A program made the position numbers and the translations under genes. A model generated the notes under the pieces. That model had not been told where the DNA came from. It saw only the letters and a list, made by a program, of their open reading frames with translations, and searched no databases. From the NCBI RefSeq assembly GCF_006937785.1, contig NZ_SJEE01000010.1, forward strand, positions 62,001 to 126,000: a DNA stretch of 64,000 nt, written 5' to 3'. This stretch comes from Pseudanabaena sp. UWO311 (GTDB lineage Bacteria; Cyanobacteriota; Cyanobacteriia; Pseudanabaenales; Pseudanabaenaceae). The stretch's first letter is position 1. Each line of letters opens with the position of its first letter. Below are positions 52,038-61,945 of the stretch, in pieces.

Positions 52038-52233
52038 TCACCCTAACAGATTTAGTTAATCGATACCTGTACTTGCGATAAAAGATTGCTTAAACGTTTT
52101 GGGTGTTTTTATAGGGTTATCCTCAGCAAAAAATTATTTAGAGATTGTCTTAAAACATGGGTTTAAATATTCAGCAGAGATATAATTATTTCCTCTTCAT
52201 GGCTCAACTCTAATATCAATATATAGATATACA

Positions 52234-53262
52234 ATGGCTCAAGAATTTCCTGAAATTCCTAATTCCCAAGATCGCGCAGTTGGTAGGTGGTTCCTCGCGA
52301 TCGCTACTCTTATATTTGGTGCATCTAATGCGATTGCCAGTAAATTGCACGATCTTGGTGATACACATCTAATTGATGGCAGAAATCCGATTTCCTTTTG
52401 CAATAGTCTATTTGTTGGAAATATCTGCGAATTAGGTGTCTTAATCTTCTTGTACCATCGAGAATGGAACATGAAACAGTTAAAAAACATCAACTTAAAA
52501 AGTTGGTTTTTCTTAACTGTTGTCACGCTCCTAAGCGGTGCATTGGCTCCAGCATTGATCTTTACGGCTCTAGACAGAACTGCAATTAACAATGTGATTT
52601 TAGTTGGTAGAATTGAGCCAGCTCTAATTTTAGCGTTATCAGTTTTAATTCTTAAAGCCAAAGCAAATACTTGGGATATAGCGGGTGCGATCGCAACTTT
52701 TATTGGTGTGGCTTTGATTATGCTACTTCAGTCAAGTAGTAGCTTAGTGTTTGCGAGTGGAGAGATTTTAACTGTCATTGCCGCAATTGCATTAGCGATC
52801 GCTTCTACTCTTAGTGATGTTCAACTGGTTAATATTCCTCTCGGTTTTTTCAGGGTTTTCAGGACATTGATCGGGACTTTAATCTTTGGTGCGATCGTAA
52901 TTGTGCTATTTGGTTTTGAGCATTTTATCGATGTTTTTTCACCTTTTTTATGGCAATGGATGCTGATTTATAGTGTTGTGATTGTTGTTGGCGGGCAGTT
53001 ATGCTGGATCGTTGGCTTAAAGAAATCAAAATCTATTGATGTCACGTTAGCTAGCGCTTTTAGTACAATTGCGGGAATCTTATGCTCCTACTTTATTGTT
53101 GGTCAGGCTCCCAATATTGCTCAATATGTTGGCGGTGGATTCATCCTTTTGGGAATCATGCTTGGGGATGTGGGTGCATGGGTGCAGAATAAAAAAGCGA
53201 AGGGACAACAAACTCATTCTGCGATCGCTATTGATATGGAAGCGGGTTTCAAAGGTGTATAG
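52234..53262 (+). CDS. EamA/DMT family transporter
   Basis: A 342-residue permease with ten hydrophobic segments. The first half has ALAPALIFTALDRTAINNVI and the second ASTLSDVQLVNIPLGFFRVF and a late KKSKSIDVTLASAFSTIAGI, giving the two-repeat EamA pattern. Both ends carry short hydrophilic tails. The substrate is unknown. It is transcribed alone and convergent with ruvC. Confidence 0.85.
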   Translation: MAQEFPEIPNSQDRAVGRWFLAIATLIFGASNAIASKLHDLGDTHLIDGRNPISFCNSLFVGNICELGVLIFLYHREWNMKQLKNINLKSWFFLTVVTLLSGALAPALIFTALDRTAINNVILVGRIEPALILALSVLILKAKANTWDIAGAIATFIGVALIMLLQSSSSLVFASGEILTVIAAIALAIASTLSDVQLVNIPLGFFRVFRTLIGTLIFGAIVIVLFGFEHFIDVFSPFLWQWMLIYSVVIVVGGQLCWIVGLKKSKSIDVTLASAFSTIAGILCSYFIVGQAPNIAQYVGGGFILLGIMLGDVGAWVQNKKAKGQQTHSAIAIDMEAGFKGV

Positions 53263-53296
53263 ACTAAATTCTTCGAGTAATTTTTGATATTTAGTA

Positions 53297-53764
53297 TCAA
53301 GCGATTAACCAGCAAGTGAGTGCCGCCGCGATCGCATCCGCAGCATCATCAGGACGTGGAATCGTATCGAGACTGAGTTCTCGTTTCACGGCTTCCTGTA
53401 CATCACTTTTGTCTGCATTACCGTGCCCCGTAAGCGCTTGCTTGATTTGCGGAGGTGAAAACTCAATCGGTTCGATATTGTGTTGGTTGAGAACTAATAC
53501 AATTACGCCCCTAGCCTGAGCCACATTAACTAAGTTTCCCATCCGATAAAAAAATAGCTTCTCCATTCCCACCACTTGTGGTTGAAACTGCTCAATTAGA
53601 GTATGCATATCCTCATAAATAGTCTTGAGGCGATCGCCGATTGGTGTGTGCTTGGGTGTGACGATTGTGCCAAATTCTAATAGTTTTGGTGTAGCAGGTT
53701 TTTCAACCTCAATTAAACCAAACCCAACTATTGCTAATCCTGGGTCAATTCCTAAAATTTTCAT
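53297..53764 (-). CDS. ruvC: Holliday junction resolvase RuvC
   Basis: Endonuclease that resolves Holliday junctions in recombination and repair. From the ATG at 53764 it starts [19 protein letters not shown] with the catalytic Asp, then [21 protein letters not shown] (Glu), [14 protein letters not shown] and the C-terminal [13 protein letters not shown] (two Asp). All four acidic residues are present. Upstream in-frame codons to 53788 are not conserved and are left out. Confidence 0.95.
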   Translation of the reverse strand: MKILGIDPGLAIVGFGLIEVEKPATPKLLEFGTIVTPKHTPIGDRLKTIYEDMHTLIEQFQPQVVGMEKLFFYRMGNLVNVAQARGVIVLVLNQHNIEPIEFSPPQIKQALTGHGNADKSDVQEAVKRELSLDTIPRPDDAADAIAAALTCWLIA

Positions 53765-53835
53765 ACAGATAATCTTACCAGAATTCAAATCCTGATATAT
53801 CGCAATTGCTAGGCTTTGAACTCAAACTCGAACCA

Positions 53836-53882
53836 AAAAGATTTTTGAAAGTGTTGCAACGCAACACTTTCAAAAATCTTTT
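53836..53882. repeat. TTGAAAG-type hairpin, copy 3
   Basis: 22-nt perfect arms around AAC, core TTTTTGAAAGTGTTGC. Preceded by a degenerate form of the family leader (CTTTGAACTCAAACTCG, about 53813-53830). It lies upstream of ruvC. Confidence 0.85.
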
Positions 53883-53987
53883 GTCATAATTTCCGAGAAA
53901 ATTACGACAAAAGTATAGTAATAACAGCAATTTTCGATAAAAAAATAAACTTTGCCGTAATTTATAGCGTTTATTCAGTCTAGTGAA

Positions 53988-54034
53988 GTACGGGTTTGTT
54001 TCCCCGCCTTCGGCGGGGAAACAAACCTTTGTAC
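53988..54034. repeat. GTTTGTTTCCCC-type hairpin
   Basis: GGTTTGTTTCCCCGCC pairs exactly with GGCGGGGAAACAAACC around TTC (54009-54011), with outer GTAC/GTAC. It shares GGTTTGTTT-CCC with the hairpin at 35351-35411. Confidence 0.8.
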
Positions 54035-54250
54035 CTCGCTTGCTTGAAAAGCGCTATACTGTCCAACCCATCACAAGTAAAAACACAAAATCTATTGCAG
54101 GGCTTCTCGAATGTAACTATTTGAAAAAATTTTTTAAAGTGCAAAGAAATCTTTTTTTGATGGGTACAATTTACAAGGGCATGGGAATAGTCGATTCATT
54201 CAAATGAAGCATCTAATTGTTAAAAAACTTCCCCTCAAATTGGAGAACAA

Positions 54251-54607
54251 ATGAAAAAATATCTAGGATTTATAGCAGCAGCTTTTCTTTTAATTGAAGG
54301 CGTTGGTGCTGGGTCTGCGATCGCAGGAGGCAAATATGGTGCTGTCGCTACTGGACCTGGTGGGGCTTATGGTTGGGCTTATAACTTTGATAATGGAGAA
54401 GATGCAAAAGCTTATGCACTTTCTGCATGTGAGGGAAGTTGTACAGAAGTAGTTACATTTAGCAATGGTTGTGCTGCTGTCGCTAAAGGTGGTGGCTATT
54501 TTGGTTGGGCTGCTGCTGGTGACGAAGCAACTGCTAAAAACAATGCCCTTGGTTACTGTGGTGATAGTAGCTGCGCTATCCAAGTGTGGGCTTGTACTGA
54601 TCATTAG
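54251..54607 (+). CDS. Exported DUF4189 protein, copy A
   Basis: A 118-residue secreted protein. Residues 1-~26 are a signal peptide (KKYLGFIAAAFLLIEGVGAG). The mature part YGAVATGPGGAYGWAYNF, then NGCAAVAKGGGYFGWAA and a C-terminal CAIQVWACTDH, matches DUF4189, a small cysteine-rich fold of unknown function. Six cysteines could form disulfides in the periplasm. GGAG lies 7 nt before the ATG. It is a tandem paralogue of copy B with a nearly identical leader and signal-peptide DNA but a diverged mature region. Confidence 0.85.
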   Translation: MKKYLGFIAAAFLLIEGVGAGSAIAGGKYGAVATGPGGAYGWAYNFDNGEDAKAYALSACEGSCTEVVTFSNGCAAVAKGGGYFGWAAAGDEATAKNNALGYCGDSSCAIQVWACTDH

Positions 54608-54620
54608 TTTTTGACTAAGA

Positions 54621-54713
54621 CATGCCTCCAAAAATAACGTTGGCTCATTGACAAACTAGGATGTATATCCGCAAAACGAGGTCAAAAGAATTAAATCACC
54701 TCGTTTTTGAAGC
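54621..54713 (+). pseudogene. Decayed gyrB 5' fragment
   Basis: Bases 54661-54710 match gyrB 55501-55550 at 43 of 50 positions without gaps (ATGTATATC..., ending ATCACCTCGTTTTTGA). Weaker matches to the gyrB start (CATGCCT at 54621, GCTCATT-ACA-AACT at 54643-54656) suggest the fragment began at the gyrB start codon with later deletions. It probably arose when a unit of DUF4189 gene plus the start of gyrB was duplicated in tandem. Confidence 0.75.
54673..54707 (+). terminator. Terminator-like hairpin built from the gyrB fragment
   Basis: AAAACGAGGT pairs with ACCTCGTTTT around a 15-nt loop, followed by T and GA. The gyrB original (CAACGGGGCC opposite ACCTCGTTTT) does not pair like this; the differences at 54676, 54681 and 54684 create the stem. 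Confidence 0.55.
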
Positions 54714-54781
54714 GTTAGGATCTTTTGGATTTTAATTTTATTTAAGCTTGGCTAATTACCTAATCTCAAATTGGAGAACAA

Positions 54782-55138
54782 ATGAAAAAATATCTAGGAT
54801 TTATAGCAGCAGCTTTTCTTTTGATTGAAGGCGTTGGTGCTGGAGCTGCGTTTGCTGGAGACAAATATGGCGCAGTAGCGACTGGTGCTAATGGTGCTTA
54901 TGGCTATGCTTACAACTATGATAGTCGAGCAGAAGCAGAATATGCGGCGCTTGCCAATTGCGGTAGTAGCTGTGATGTCCAAGTTTGGTTTGCTAATGCT
55001 TGTGGTGCTGTCGCCAAAGGCGGCGGCTACTTAGGCTGGGCTTGGAATGTTGACAAAGACTTAGCTCAAGCCAATGCTCTAGCGAGTTGCGGTAATGGCA
55101 GTTGCGAGATCGCTGTTTGGGCTTGTACTGATCGCTAA
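54782..55138 (+). CDS. Exported DUF4189 protein, copy B
   Basis: A 118-residue paralogue of copy A with the same signal peptide except at its end. The mature part YGAVATGANGAYGYAYNYDS, CGSSCDVQVWFANACGAVAK and CEIAVWACTDR keeps the cysteine and tryptophan framework but differs at many positions. The untranslated leader CTCAAATTGGAGAACAA is identical in both. A strong terminator follows, separating it from gyrB. Function unknown; the duplication suggests dosage or divergence of an envelope role. Confidence 0.85.
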   Translation: MKKYLGFIAAAFLLIEGVGAGAAFAGDKYGAVATGANGAYGYAYNYDSRAEAEYAALANCGSSCDVQVWFANACGAVAKGGGYLGWAWNVDKDLAQANALASCGNGSCEIAVWACTDR

Positions 55139-55156
55139 AGTAAAGTCTTTAATTCC

Positions 55157-55197
55157 AAAAAAATAGAGGAGGTGCAAAGCACCTCCTCTATTTTTTT
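55157..55197 (+). terminator. Terminator after DUF4189 copy B
   Basis: AAAAAAATAGAGGAGGTGC pairs exactly with GCACCTCCTCTATTTTTTT around AAA, ending in a T-run. Confidence 0.9.
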
Positions 55198-55272
55198 GCT
55201 TTTTTGTATTTGCATAAGGCATGTAAATACTTAATCTGAGATGGTTTTGATATATCTGTAAGGCTTTTAAGC

Positions 55273-55311
55273 TATAATGGCAGAGTGTTTTTGAGTCTTT
55301 GCTCAAAACAC
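55273..55311 (+). promoter_or_regulatory. gyrB promoter -10 box and leader hairpin
   Basis: TATAAT at 55273-55278 is a good -10 box; a TTGATA at 55247-55252 is 20 bp away, too far for a normal -35. A stem GTGTTTTTGAG/CTCAAAACAC (55285-55311) would lie at the very 5' end of the mRNA. Confidence 0.45.
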
Positions 55312-55395
55312 ATCCTAAAAACACTATCAAGAGCGTCTACAAAGTTTTTCTTAACATCAAAGAATTTTCTTGAAAACCTCTTACAAACGACATAA

Positions 55396-57351
<1,956 letters not shown>

Positions 57352-57397
57352 ACAAAAATGTACCCGTGGGCGATGTAGCAATTCACCGCCCAGAATA

Positions 57398-57428
57398 AAA
57401 AAAAACGACGCATTGCGCCGTTTTTTTT
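57398..57428. terminator. Bidirectional terminator between gyrB and cobG
   Basis: AAAAAAAACGACGC faces GCGCCGTTTTTTTT with one mismatch, with T-runs on both strands, between two convergent genes. Confidence 0.8.
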
Positions 57429-58878
57429 AGAGTTGCTGATTGACAAATTCACGGAAAGTTTGTGTAGAATTTTGTCGCTGATTTTGATAAGTCTTTAATA
57501 GCTGGTCAATTAGATTGGCAACATCTTTAGCAGCGTATTCTGAATATAATTCCTTGCCAAAATCAGTATCTCCATCACCAACATAAACCCTATAAACTTC
57601 GGGATGATTAGAGTCTCTTGCTTGTATTCCCACCAAAGCTATATCACTGGGATGATGCTGGGCACAAGACTTATCACATCCTGAAAAATGAATATTGATT
57701 GGCTGATCGAGTTTGATGCAGTTTTCTAAATAGGCTGCAACTTGCTTAGCGTCTGATTGTGTATCAGTATGTGCCGACTTACATCCATGATAGCCAGAAC
57801 AAGCTGCGATCGCAGCATAGGGATGGATCGCAGAAATATCTAAGCCCAAGCCATTAATTTCTCGCGCAACCTGTTCAACTTGCGCCTCCGCAATATCCGT
57901 AATCAGAACATTTTGCCAAGGGGTTAACCTTAACGCACCACCACCATATTGTCTCGCCAAATCCCCTAATCCTTGAAACTGGAGTGCAGTCAATCTTCCT
58001 AATGGAATGACCACCCCAATATAAGCTAGTCCCAATTGACGTTGACTGTGAATACCCAAATGATGATAAGCAATTCTTGTTCTACTCTCCTGTGAGAGAA
58101 GCTCTAAGGATGAGCGTCTTAATGAATAACCAAGCTTCGCTTCAACAAGTTGCAAATAACGATCTACACCCCAAGCGCCGATCATTTCTCTTAATCGGGG
58201 AGGTCTGGCACAATGATTTGTAGTATTTAATTTCTGCTCCGTATATTCACGATAGACTTCTGCTAAAGTAGCAAGAACTTCTAAAGTTTGTTGCGGATAA
58301 ACTAATCGACCTACTGCCGATGGAGCATCACCGTGATCTCTACCCAGACGCAGCTCAAAATAAATCTCGTGATCAAACTCAACAGCTACAAAACAAATGT
58401 CATTAGGGCGATCGCTTAGGCTAATCGTTTCGCCACCATCAAAGCAAACACTGAATTTATTAGATAGAATCTCTAATTCAGGATGATTTGCTAAATAGAA
58501 ATTCCATTGTTTAACAAAGGGAATTGTATTGATTAAGGCATGAGGATCAATCCCAGCAGTGGGACTCGCCATAATGTTGCGTAACCCGTCAGTACTTGCC
58601 GCACTAGAAGCTAATCCATAATCCTGAAGATCGAGAAGAGTATCAGAACTTAAAGCTTGACTAGTGCGAATTTGCAAATTAGCACGGTTAGTAATTTGAA
58701 CCTCGCTGTTACCAAATTGATTAGTAATATTGGCAACCACCTCACATTGCGTAGAGGTAATTAAGCCCGATGGTAAGCGCATACGGGAGAGGATGCCATC
58801 TTGTGCTGAAGTGGCATTAAATAGACTTGGACAAATAGCTGTAGTAGATTGCAATTGAGAAAATTCCAAAAAAATCAT
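57427..58878 (-). CDS. cobG: Precorrin-3B synthase-like protein
   Basis: A sulfite/nitrite-reductase-fold enzyme of the CobG type: ring-contraction preparation in aerobic cobalamin synthesis, using a siroheme/4Fe-4S centre. N-terminal half begins CPSLFNATSAQDGILSRMRL, central LGRDHGDAPSAVGRL, and the cluster cysteines appear as AACSGYHGCKSAHTDTQSDA and HFSGCDKSCAQHHPSD (Cx5C...Cx3C). Starts at ATG 58878 (a TTG at 58896 lies inside a hairpin). It follows cobW on the same strand. The specificity, CobG rather than another siroheme reductase, is supported by motifs and by the cobW neighbour. Confidence 0.85.
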   Translation of the reverse strand: MIFLEFSQLQSTTAICPSLFNATSAQDGILSRMRLPSGLITSTQCEVVANITNQFGNSEVQITNRANLQIRTSQALSSDTLLDLQDYGLASSAASTDGLRNIMASPTAGIDPHALINTIPFVKQWNFYLANHPELEILSNKFSVCFDGGETISLSDRPNDICFVAVEFDHEIYFELRLGRDHGDAPSAVGRLVYPQQTLEVLATLAEVYREYTEQKLNTTNHCARPPRLREMIGAWGVDRYLQLVEAKLGYSLRRSSLELLSQESRTRIAYHHLGIHSQRQLGLAYIGVVIPLGRLTALQFQGLGDLARQYGGGALRLTPWQNVLITDIAEAQVEQVAREINGLGLDISAIHPYAAIAACSGYHGCKSAHTDTQSDAKQVAAYLENCIKLDQPINIHFSGCDKSCAQHHPSDIALVGIQARDSNHPEVYRVYVGDGDTDFGKELYSEYAAKDVANLIDQLLKTYQNQRQNSTQTFREFVNQQL

Positions 58879-58879
58879 C

Positions 58880-58912
58880 ACATTGAGAAGGCGCAACGCG
58901 CCTTCTCAATGT
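58880..58912. repeat. Hairpin between cobW and cobG
   Basis: ACATTGAGAAGGCGC pairs exactly with GCGCCTTCTCAATGT around AAC. It fills the gap between the cobW stop and the cobG start, so it could attenuate or stabilise mRNA segments. Confidence 0.75.
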
Positions 58913-59953
58913 CTATAAACTTAGCGCCGCTTCAATTTGCGATCGCTCTAAGGCTTGACCAATAAATACCAAACGGGTTTGGCGAGGTTCACCACTTGCC
59001 CATAAGCGATCATAGGAAGTCTCAAGGCGATCGCCTACGCCTTGTAACACCATGCGCATCGGTTTATTCGGCACATTCACAAAACCCTTAATGCGATAGA
59101 TTTCCTGATCAGCGATCACTTGTTTGAGCGAGGTAAGTAGCTGAGTTGGCTCAAAAGCGCGATCTGTCACGATATTAATCGAATTAATATCATCATCATG
59201 CTCATGCTCTTCTTCCGTATCATGATGACTAGGACGCGCATCGAGATCATCCTCAACCGCCGCATTAAAGCCCAATAGAATCTCTGAGCTAATCTTGCCT
59301 TCATCACAAGCAACAACCTTCACACCATCGCGCAATTCTTGCTTTAACCAAGACTGAACTTTGGCTTTAGCTTCAGCATCAACTAGATCGGTCTTAGTTA
59401 GCACCACCAAATCTGCACAAGCCAACTGATCTTCAAATAGCTCCTCAATCGGAGTTTCATGATCGAGATTGGGATCTTCCTGACGTTGAGCATTCAAAGC
59501 ATCAATATCAGTTACTAATCTGCCACTAGCCACAGCTTCGCAATCTACGACTGCGATCACGCCATCAACAGTTGCCCCATTGCGAATTTCTTGCCAACGG
59601 AAGGCTTGAATTAAGGGCTTTGGCAGAGCCAATCCAGATGTTTCAATCAGAATGCAGTCAATGCGATCGCGGATTTTAAGTAACTCTTGCATGGTTGGCA
59701 AAAATTCTTCCTGCACGGTGCAGCAAAGACAGCCATTCGTCAATTCCACAATGTTTGGGGTGATTTCTTTGCCATCTTCATCGCACACACGACAAGAACG
59801 CAGTAAATCACCATCAATACCAATCTCACCAAATTCATTTACAAGTACAGCAATCCGCCGACCTTGATTATTTTGTAACTGTTCCCGAATCAGGGTGGTC
59901 TTGCCACTGCCTAGGAAGCCAGTAATCACAGTTACAGGTATTTTCGCTGCCAT
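58913..59953 (-). CDS. cobW: CobW-like GTPase (COG0523 metallochaperone)
   Basis: A P-loop GTPase of the CobW/COG0523 family. The N-terminus has GFLGSGKTTLIREQL (Walker A), the metal-binding GCLCCTVQEEF (CxCC), ETSGLALPKPLIQAF and VLTKTDLVDAE (guanine specificity). A histidine/acid-rich stretch (HHDTEEEHEHDDD, about 241-253) can bind metal. The C-terminal domain has RIKGFVNVPNKPMRMVLQGV. By neighbourhood (cobG next, a cobalamin-riboswitch transporter upstream) it probably delivers cobalt for cobalamin synthesis. Zinc chaperone relatives exist, so cobalt is an inference. Confidence 0.9.
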   Translation of the reverse strand: MAAKIPVTVITGFLGSGKTTLIREQLQNNQGRRIAVLVNEFGEIGIDGDLLRSCRVCDEDGKEITPNIVELTNGCLCCTVQEEFLPTMQELLKIRDRIDCILIETSGLALPKPLIQAFRWQEIRNGATVDGVIAVVDCEAVASGRLVTDIDALNAQRQEDPNLDHETPIEELFEDQLACADLVVLTKTDLVDAEAKAKVQSWLKQELRDGVKVVACDEGKISSEILLGFNAAVEDDLDARPSHHDTEEEHEHDDDINSINIVTDRAFEPTQLLTSLKQVIADQEIYRIKGFVNVPNKPMRMVLQGVGDRLETSYDRLWASGEPRQTRLVFIGQALERSQIEAALSL

Positions 59954-59987
59954 AATCTTCTCTAAAAAACTTAATCAATGCATTCAA

Positions 59988-60095
59988 AGCCCTGTACTCA
60001 AGTACGGGCTAAGAGCTAAAACCCGTTGAAACGGGTTGAGTTTTAGTCGGTTTCAACCGACTTTCGCTTTTAGCCAAGAACTCAAGTTCTTGGCT
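59988..60095. repeat. Four-hairpin repeat element, copy 2, uninterrupted
   Basis: AGCCCTGTACTCAAGTACGG-type hairpin (59988-60010), AACCCGTTGAAACGGGTT (60020-60037), AGTCGGTTTCAACCGACT (60045-60062) and AGCCAAGAACTCAAGTTCTT hairpin (60072-60095), followed by a T-run. This is copy 1 at 32360-32583 on the opposite strand without the nested insertion. It lies between the HupE/UreJ gene and cobW. Confidence 0.85.
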
Positions 60096-60119
60096 TTTTT
60101 TGCATAAGACAAGAAGTAT

Positions 60120-60794
60120 CTAACCCTTAGGTGCTGGCAGAATTAGAGATGAAATATTGGAAGCTAGAAATGCTGCTCCAATTCCACAAATTACCAATCC
60201 AGCCGATCGCAAGTTAGGAGCAACTTGAGCAAAATCACCCTTCATCACTTTTTGACCAACAAAAAATGCTGCGCCTGAAATCACTAACTGAATTACAGTA
60301 AATCCACACAAATAAGCAACTAAAGCTGTGGTTTGTGCACCAAAAATCGCTTCGCCGTATGCGTAGCCGTGAAATAAACCTGCGACTATGGATAGCCCAA
60401 CCATCATCAAAACGTTAGGGCTATTCTTAAGTGCCATCAAAACCCCAAACAACAAAATTGATGCAGATACGACCAATTCCACTACTGGTAAGGTTAAACC
60501 TAATAAATGAATTCCTGTACCGAGCATTGCCGATAAAACGAAGGAAATTGGAATCAGAATGCCTTGGGGCTTAATTGCAGCAAATAAACCAACTGCAACA
60601 ATAAATGCAAGGTGATCGAATCCAATCACGGGGTGGGCTAAGCCCGATAGAAAACCTTCAAAAAAGTTGCTGGGCATTTTGCCGCCCATGGCGTGGTGTG
60701 CTGAGGCGGGACTAGCCACAACCAAAAGACTAAAACCGATCATAATCACGATCGCCTTAGACTGGACTGACGCAACAAGCTTAGATAAATTCAT
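60120..60794 (-). CDS. HupE/UreJ family transporter (probable cobalt/nickel)
   Basis: From the ATG at 60794 the product is 224 residues with a cleavable signal (IVIMIGFSLLVVASPASAHH) and about six membrane helices. The HupE/UreJ signature is visible as GFLSGLAHPVIGFDHLAFIV with conserved histidine and aspartate, and a second GLFHGYAYGEAIFG. The family transports nickel or cobalt; the cobalamin riboswitch directly upstream points to cobalt. The longer frame to 60857 overlaps the riboswitch and is rejected. Confidence 0.88.
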   Translation of the reverse strand: MNLSKLVASVQSKAIVIMIGFSLLVVASPASAHHAMGGKMPSNFFEGFLSGLAHPVIGFDHLAFIVAVGLFAAIKPQGILIPISFVLSAMLGTGIHLLGLTLPVVELVVSASILLFGVLMALKNSPNVLMMVGLSIVAGLFHGYAYGEAIFGAQTTALVAYLCGFTVIQLVISGAAFFVGQKVMKGDFAQVAPNLRSAGLVICGIGAAFLASNISSLILPAPKG

Positions 60795-60829
60795 ATTCTG
60801 TAACTCGCAGATATAGACAATGAAACTAG

Positions 60830-60945
60830 TTCTAGCGGGCATCCTGACTTTAAGCATCTTATGATTTGACTGCTTTTACAGTTGCGGTACAGCGTTGGAC
60901 TTTCACCAAACTTTCCCCATTTTTCAAACCAAGCAAATATAAATG
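60830..60945 (-). promoter_or_regulatory. Cobalamin riboswitch
   Basis: On the minus strand the leader contains GGTGAAAGTCCAACGCTGTA, then CCGCAACTGTAA, and ends with the B12 box AGTCAGGATGCCCGC (60835-60849). These are the conserved blocks of the cobalamin riboswitch, in the right order and spacing. It ends about 40 nt before the HupE/UreJ start codon. Cobalamin binding should repress expression of the transporter. Outer boundaries are approximate. Confidence 0.9.
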
Positions 60946-61074
60946 ATTTACTTGATTTCACCTTTTTAACGACTGATCCCCGTTAAAACTAGAACAACTT
61001 TCTGACTCTACAATAATTCGTAGTGCTTTGTTAACAAATACTCATAGATTTACAAAGCAGCAATTCTCATGATG

Positions 61075-61149
61075 AAGCCGATTGATTCCAGCGCTAAGAC
61101 GCTGGAATCAATCGGCTTTTGAGAGCAAGCCTATAGCTTGCTCTCAAAA
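61075..61149. repeat. Two adjoining hairpins upstream of the riboswitch gene
   Basis: AAGCCGATTGATTCCAGCG pairs with its complement (61100-61118); TTTTGAGAGCAAGC (61117-61130) pairs with GCTTGCTCTCAAAA (61136-61149). Preceded by GCAGCAATTCTCATGATG (61057-61074), a word nearly repeated at 61888-61904 and 20011-20024. Confidence 0.75.
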
Positions 61150-61178
61150 ATCGATTTTTATGAGCCGAGTATGGATTG

Positions 61179-61277
61179 TAAGTAACTGGGCGTAATTAAA
61201 ACTAAAACCCGAAAAGATAAATCGCCTGCTGCGCTGGCAGTTTATCTTTTCGGGTTTTAAGATTTCTTAGCTACTTA
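61179..61277. repeat. Tag-hairpin element with tags on both sides
   Basis: A forward tag TAAGTAACTGGGCGTAATTA begins at 61179 and a reverse one (TAAGTAGCTAAG read on the minus strand) at 61277-61266. Between them lies a hairpin with arms AAAACCCGAAAAGATAAA / TTTATCTTTTCGGGTTTT (61204-61258). Confidence 0.75.
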
Positions 61278-61365
61278 ACTTCAAACTATATTCAGTATTT
61301 TGCAATTTTCATAATTTAGAAAAGCTGTTTCTAAAATTGGAATAAAACAGCTTTAACTTTTTATC

Positions 61366-61716
61366 TTATGAATCGTACTGATTCCTCTCAGGTTGGCTTT
61401 CAGAGGCTAAAAAGACAATTAGAACAATAGCACCTACAAAAGGAACGAATGCAATTAATAGCCACCAACCACTACGACCTGTATCGTGAAGTCTTCTAAT
61501 ACCTGCTGCAACAGCGGGCACTAAAATAGCTAGAGAATAAAGACCACCAAGTAAACCAAATCCTGATCCTGGAAGAGTTAAACGTAGTACTCCATCAATA
61601 ATGCCTAGCACAAGAGTAATCAGAAAATTGAATAAAACAAAGTACCAATACTCATTTCTCTTTGACCTGCCATCGAAATCTTTATACTTTTTTAAAGCCA
61701 GTAAATACCATTCCAT
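61366..61716 (-). CDS. DUF805 membrane protein
   Basis: A 116-residue membrane protein with the DUF805 pattern: an N-terminal YKDFDGRSKRNEYWYFVLFN, four hydrophobic segments, and the signature AVAAGIRRLHDTGRSGWWLL between helices 3 and 4. The C-terminus is a short polar tail (SESQPERNQYDS). The function of DUF805 proteins is unknown. It is transcribed alone. Confidence 0.9.
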   Translation of the reverse strand: MEWYLLALKKYKDFDGRSKRNEYWYFVLFNFLITLVLGIIDGVLRLTLPGSGFGLLGGLYSLAILVPAVAAGIRRLHDTGRSGWWLLIAFVPFVGAIVLIVFLASESQPERNQYDS

Positions 61717-61945
61717 GTGTTATCTCCCTATAAATCCTTATAAATATTTGTGGTTTTATAAGTTTTCGACTATAGCAGTTTTCTGTCAATTAAACGTCTG
61801 TGTTTCAGCGTAAGAAATCCATCTCAAAATATTAGAATATTAGAAGATGTAGATTAAAAAATAGTGAAAGCAAGTAATCTTTTTTATCAGTAATTCTCAT
61901 GATGTAAATCAGTTTTGAAGCAATTCCGCCGACAGCATACTTGCA

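Noticed and set aside
60795-60857. Longer N-terminus for the HupE/UreJ protein
   Set aside because: Those codons fall in the end of the cobalamin riboswitch and precede a clear signal peptide start.
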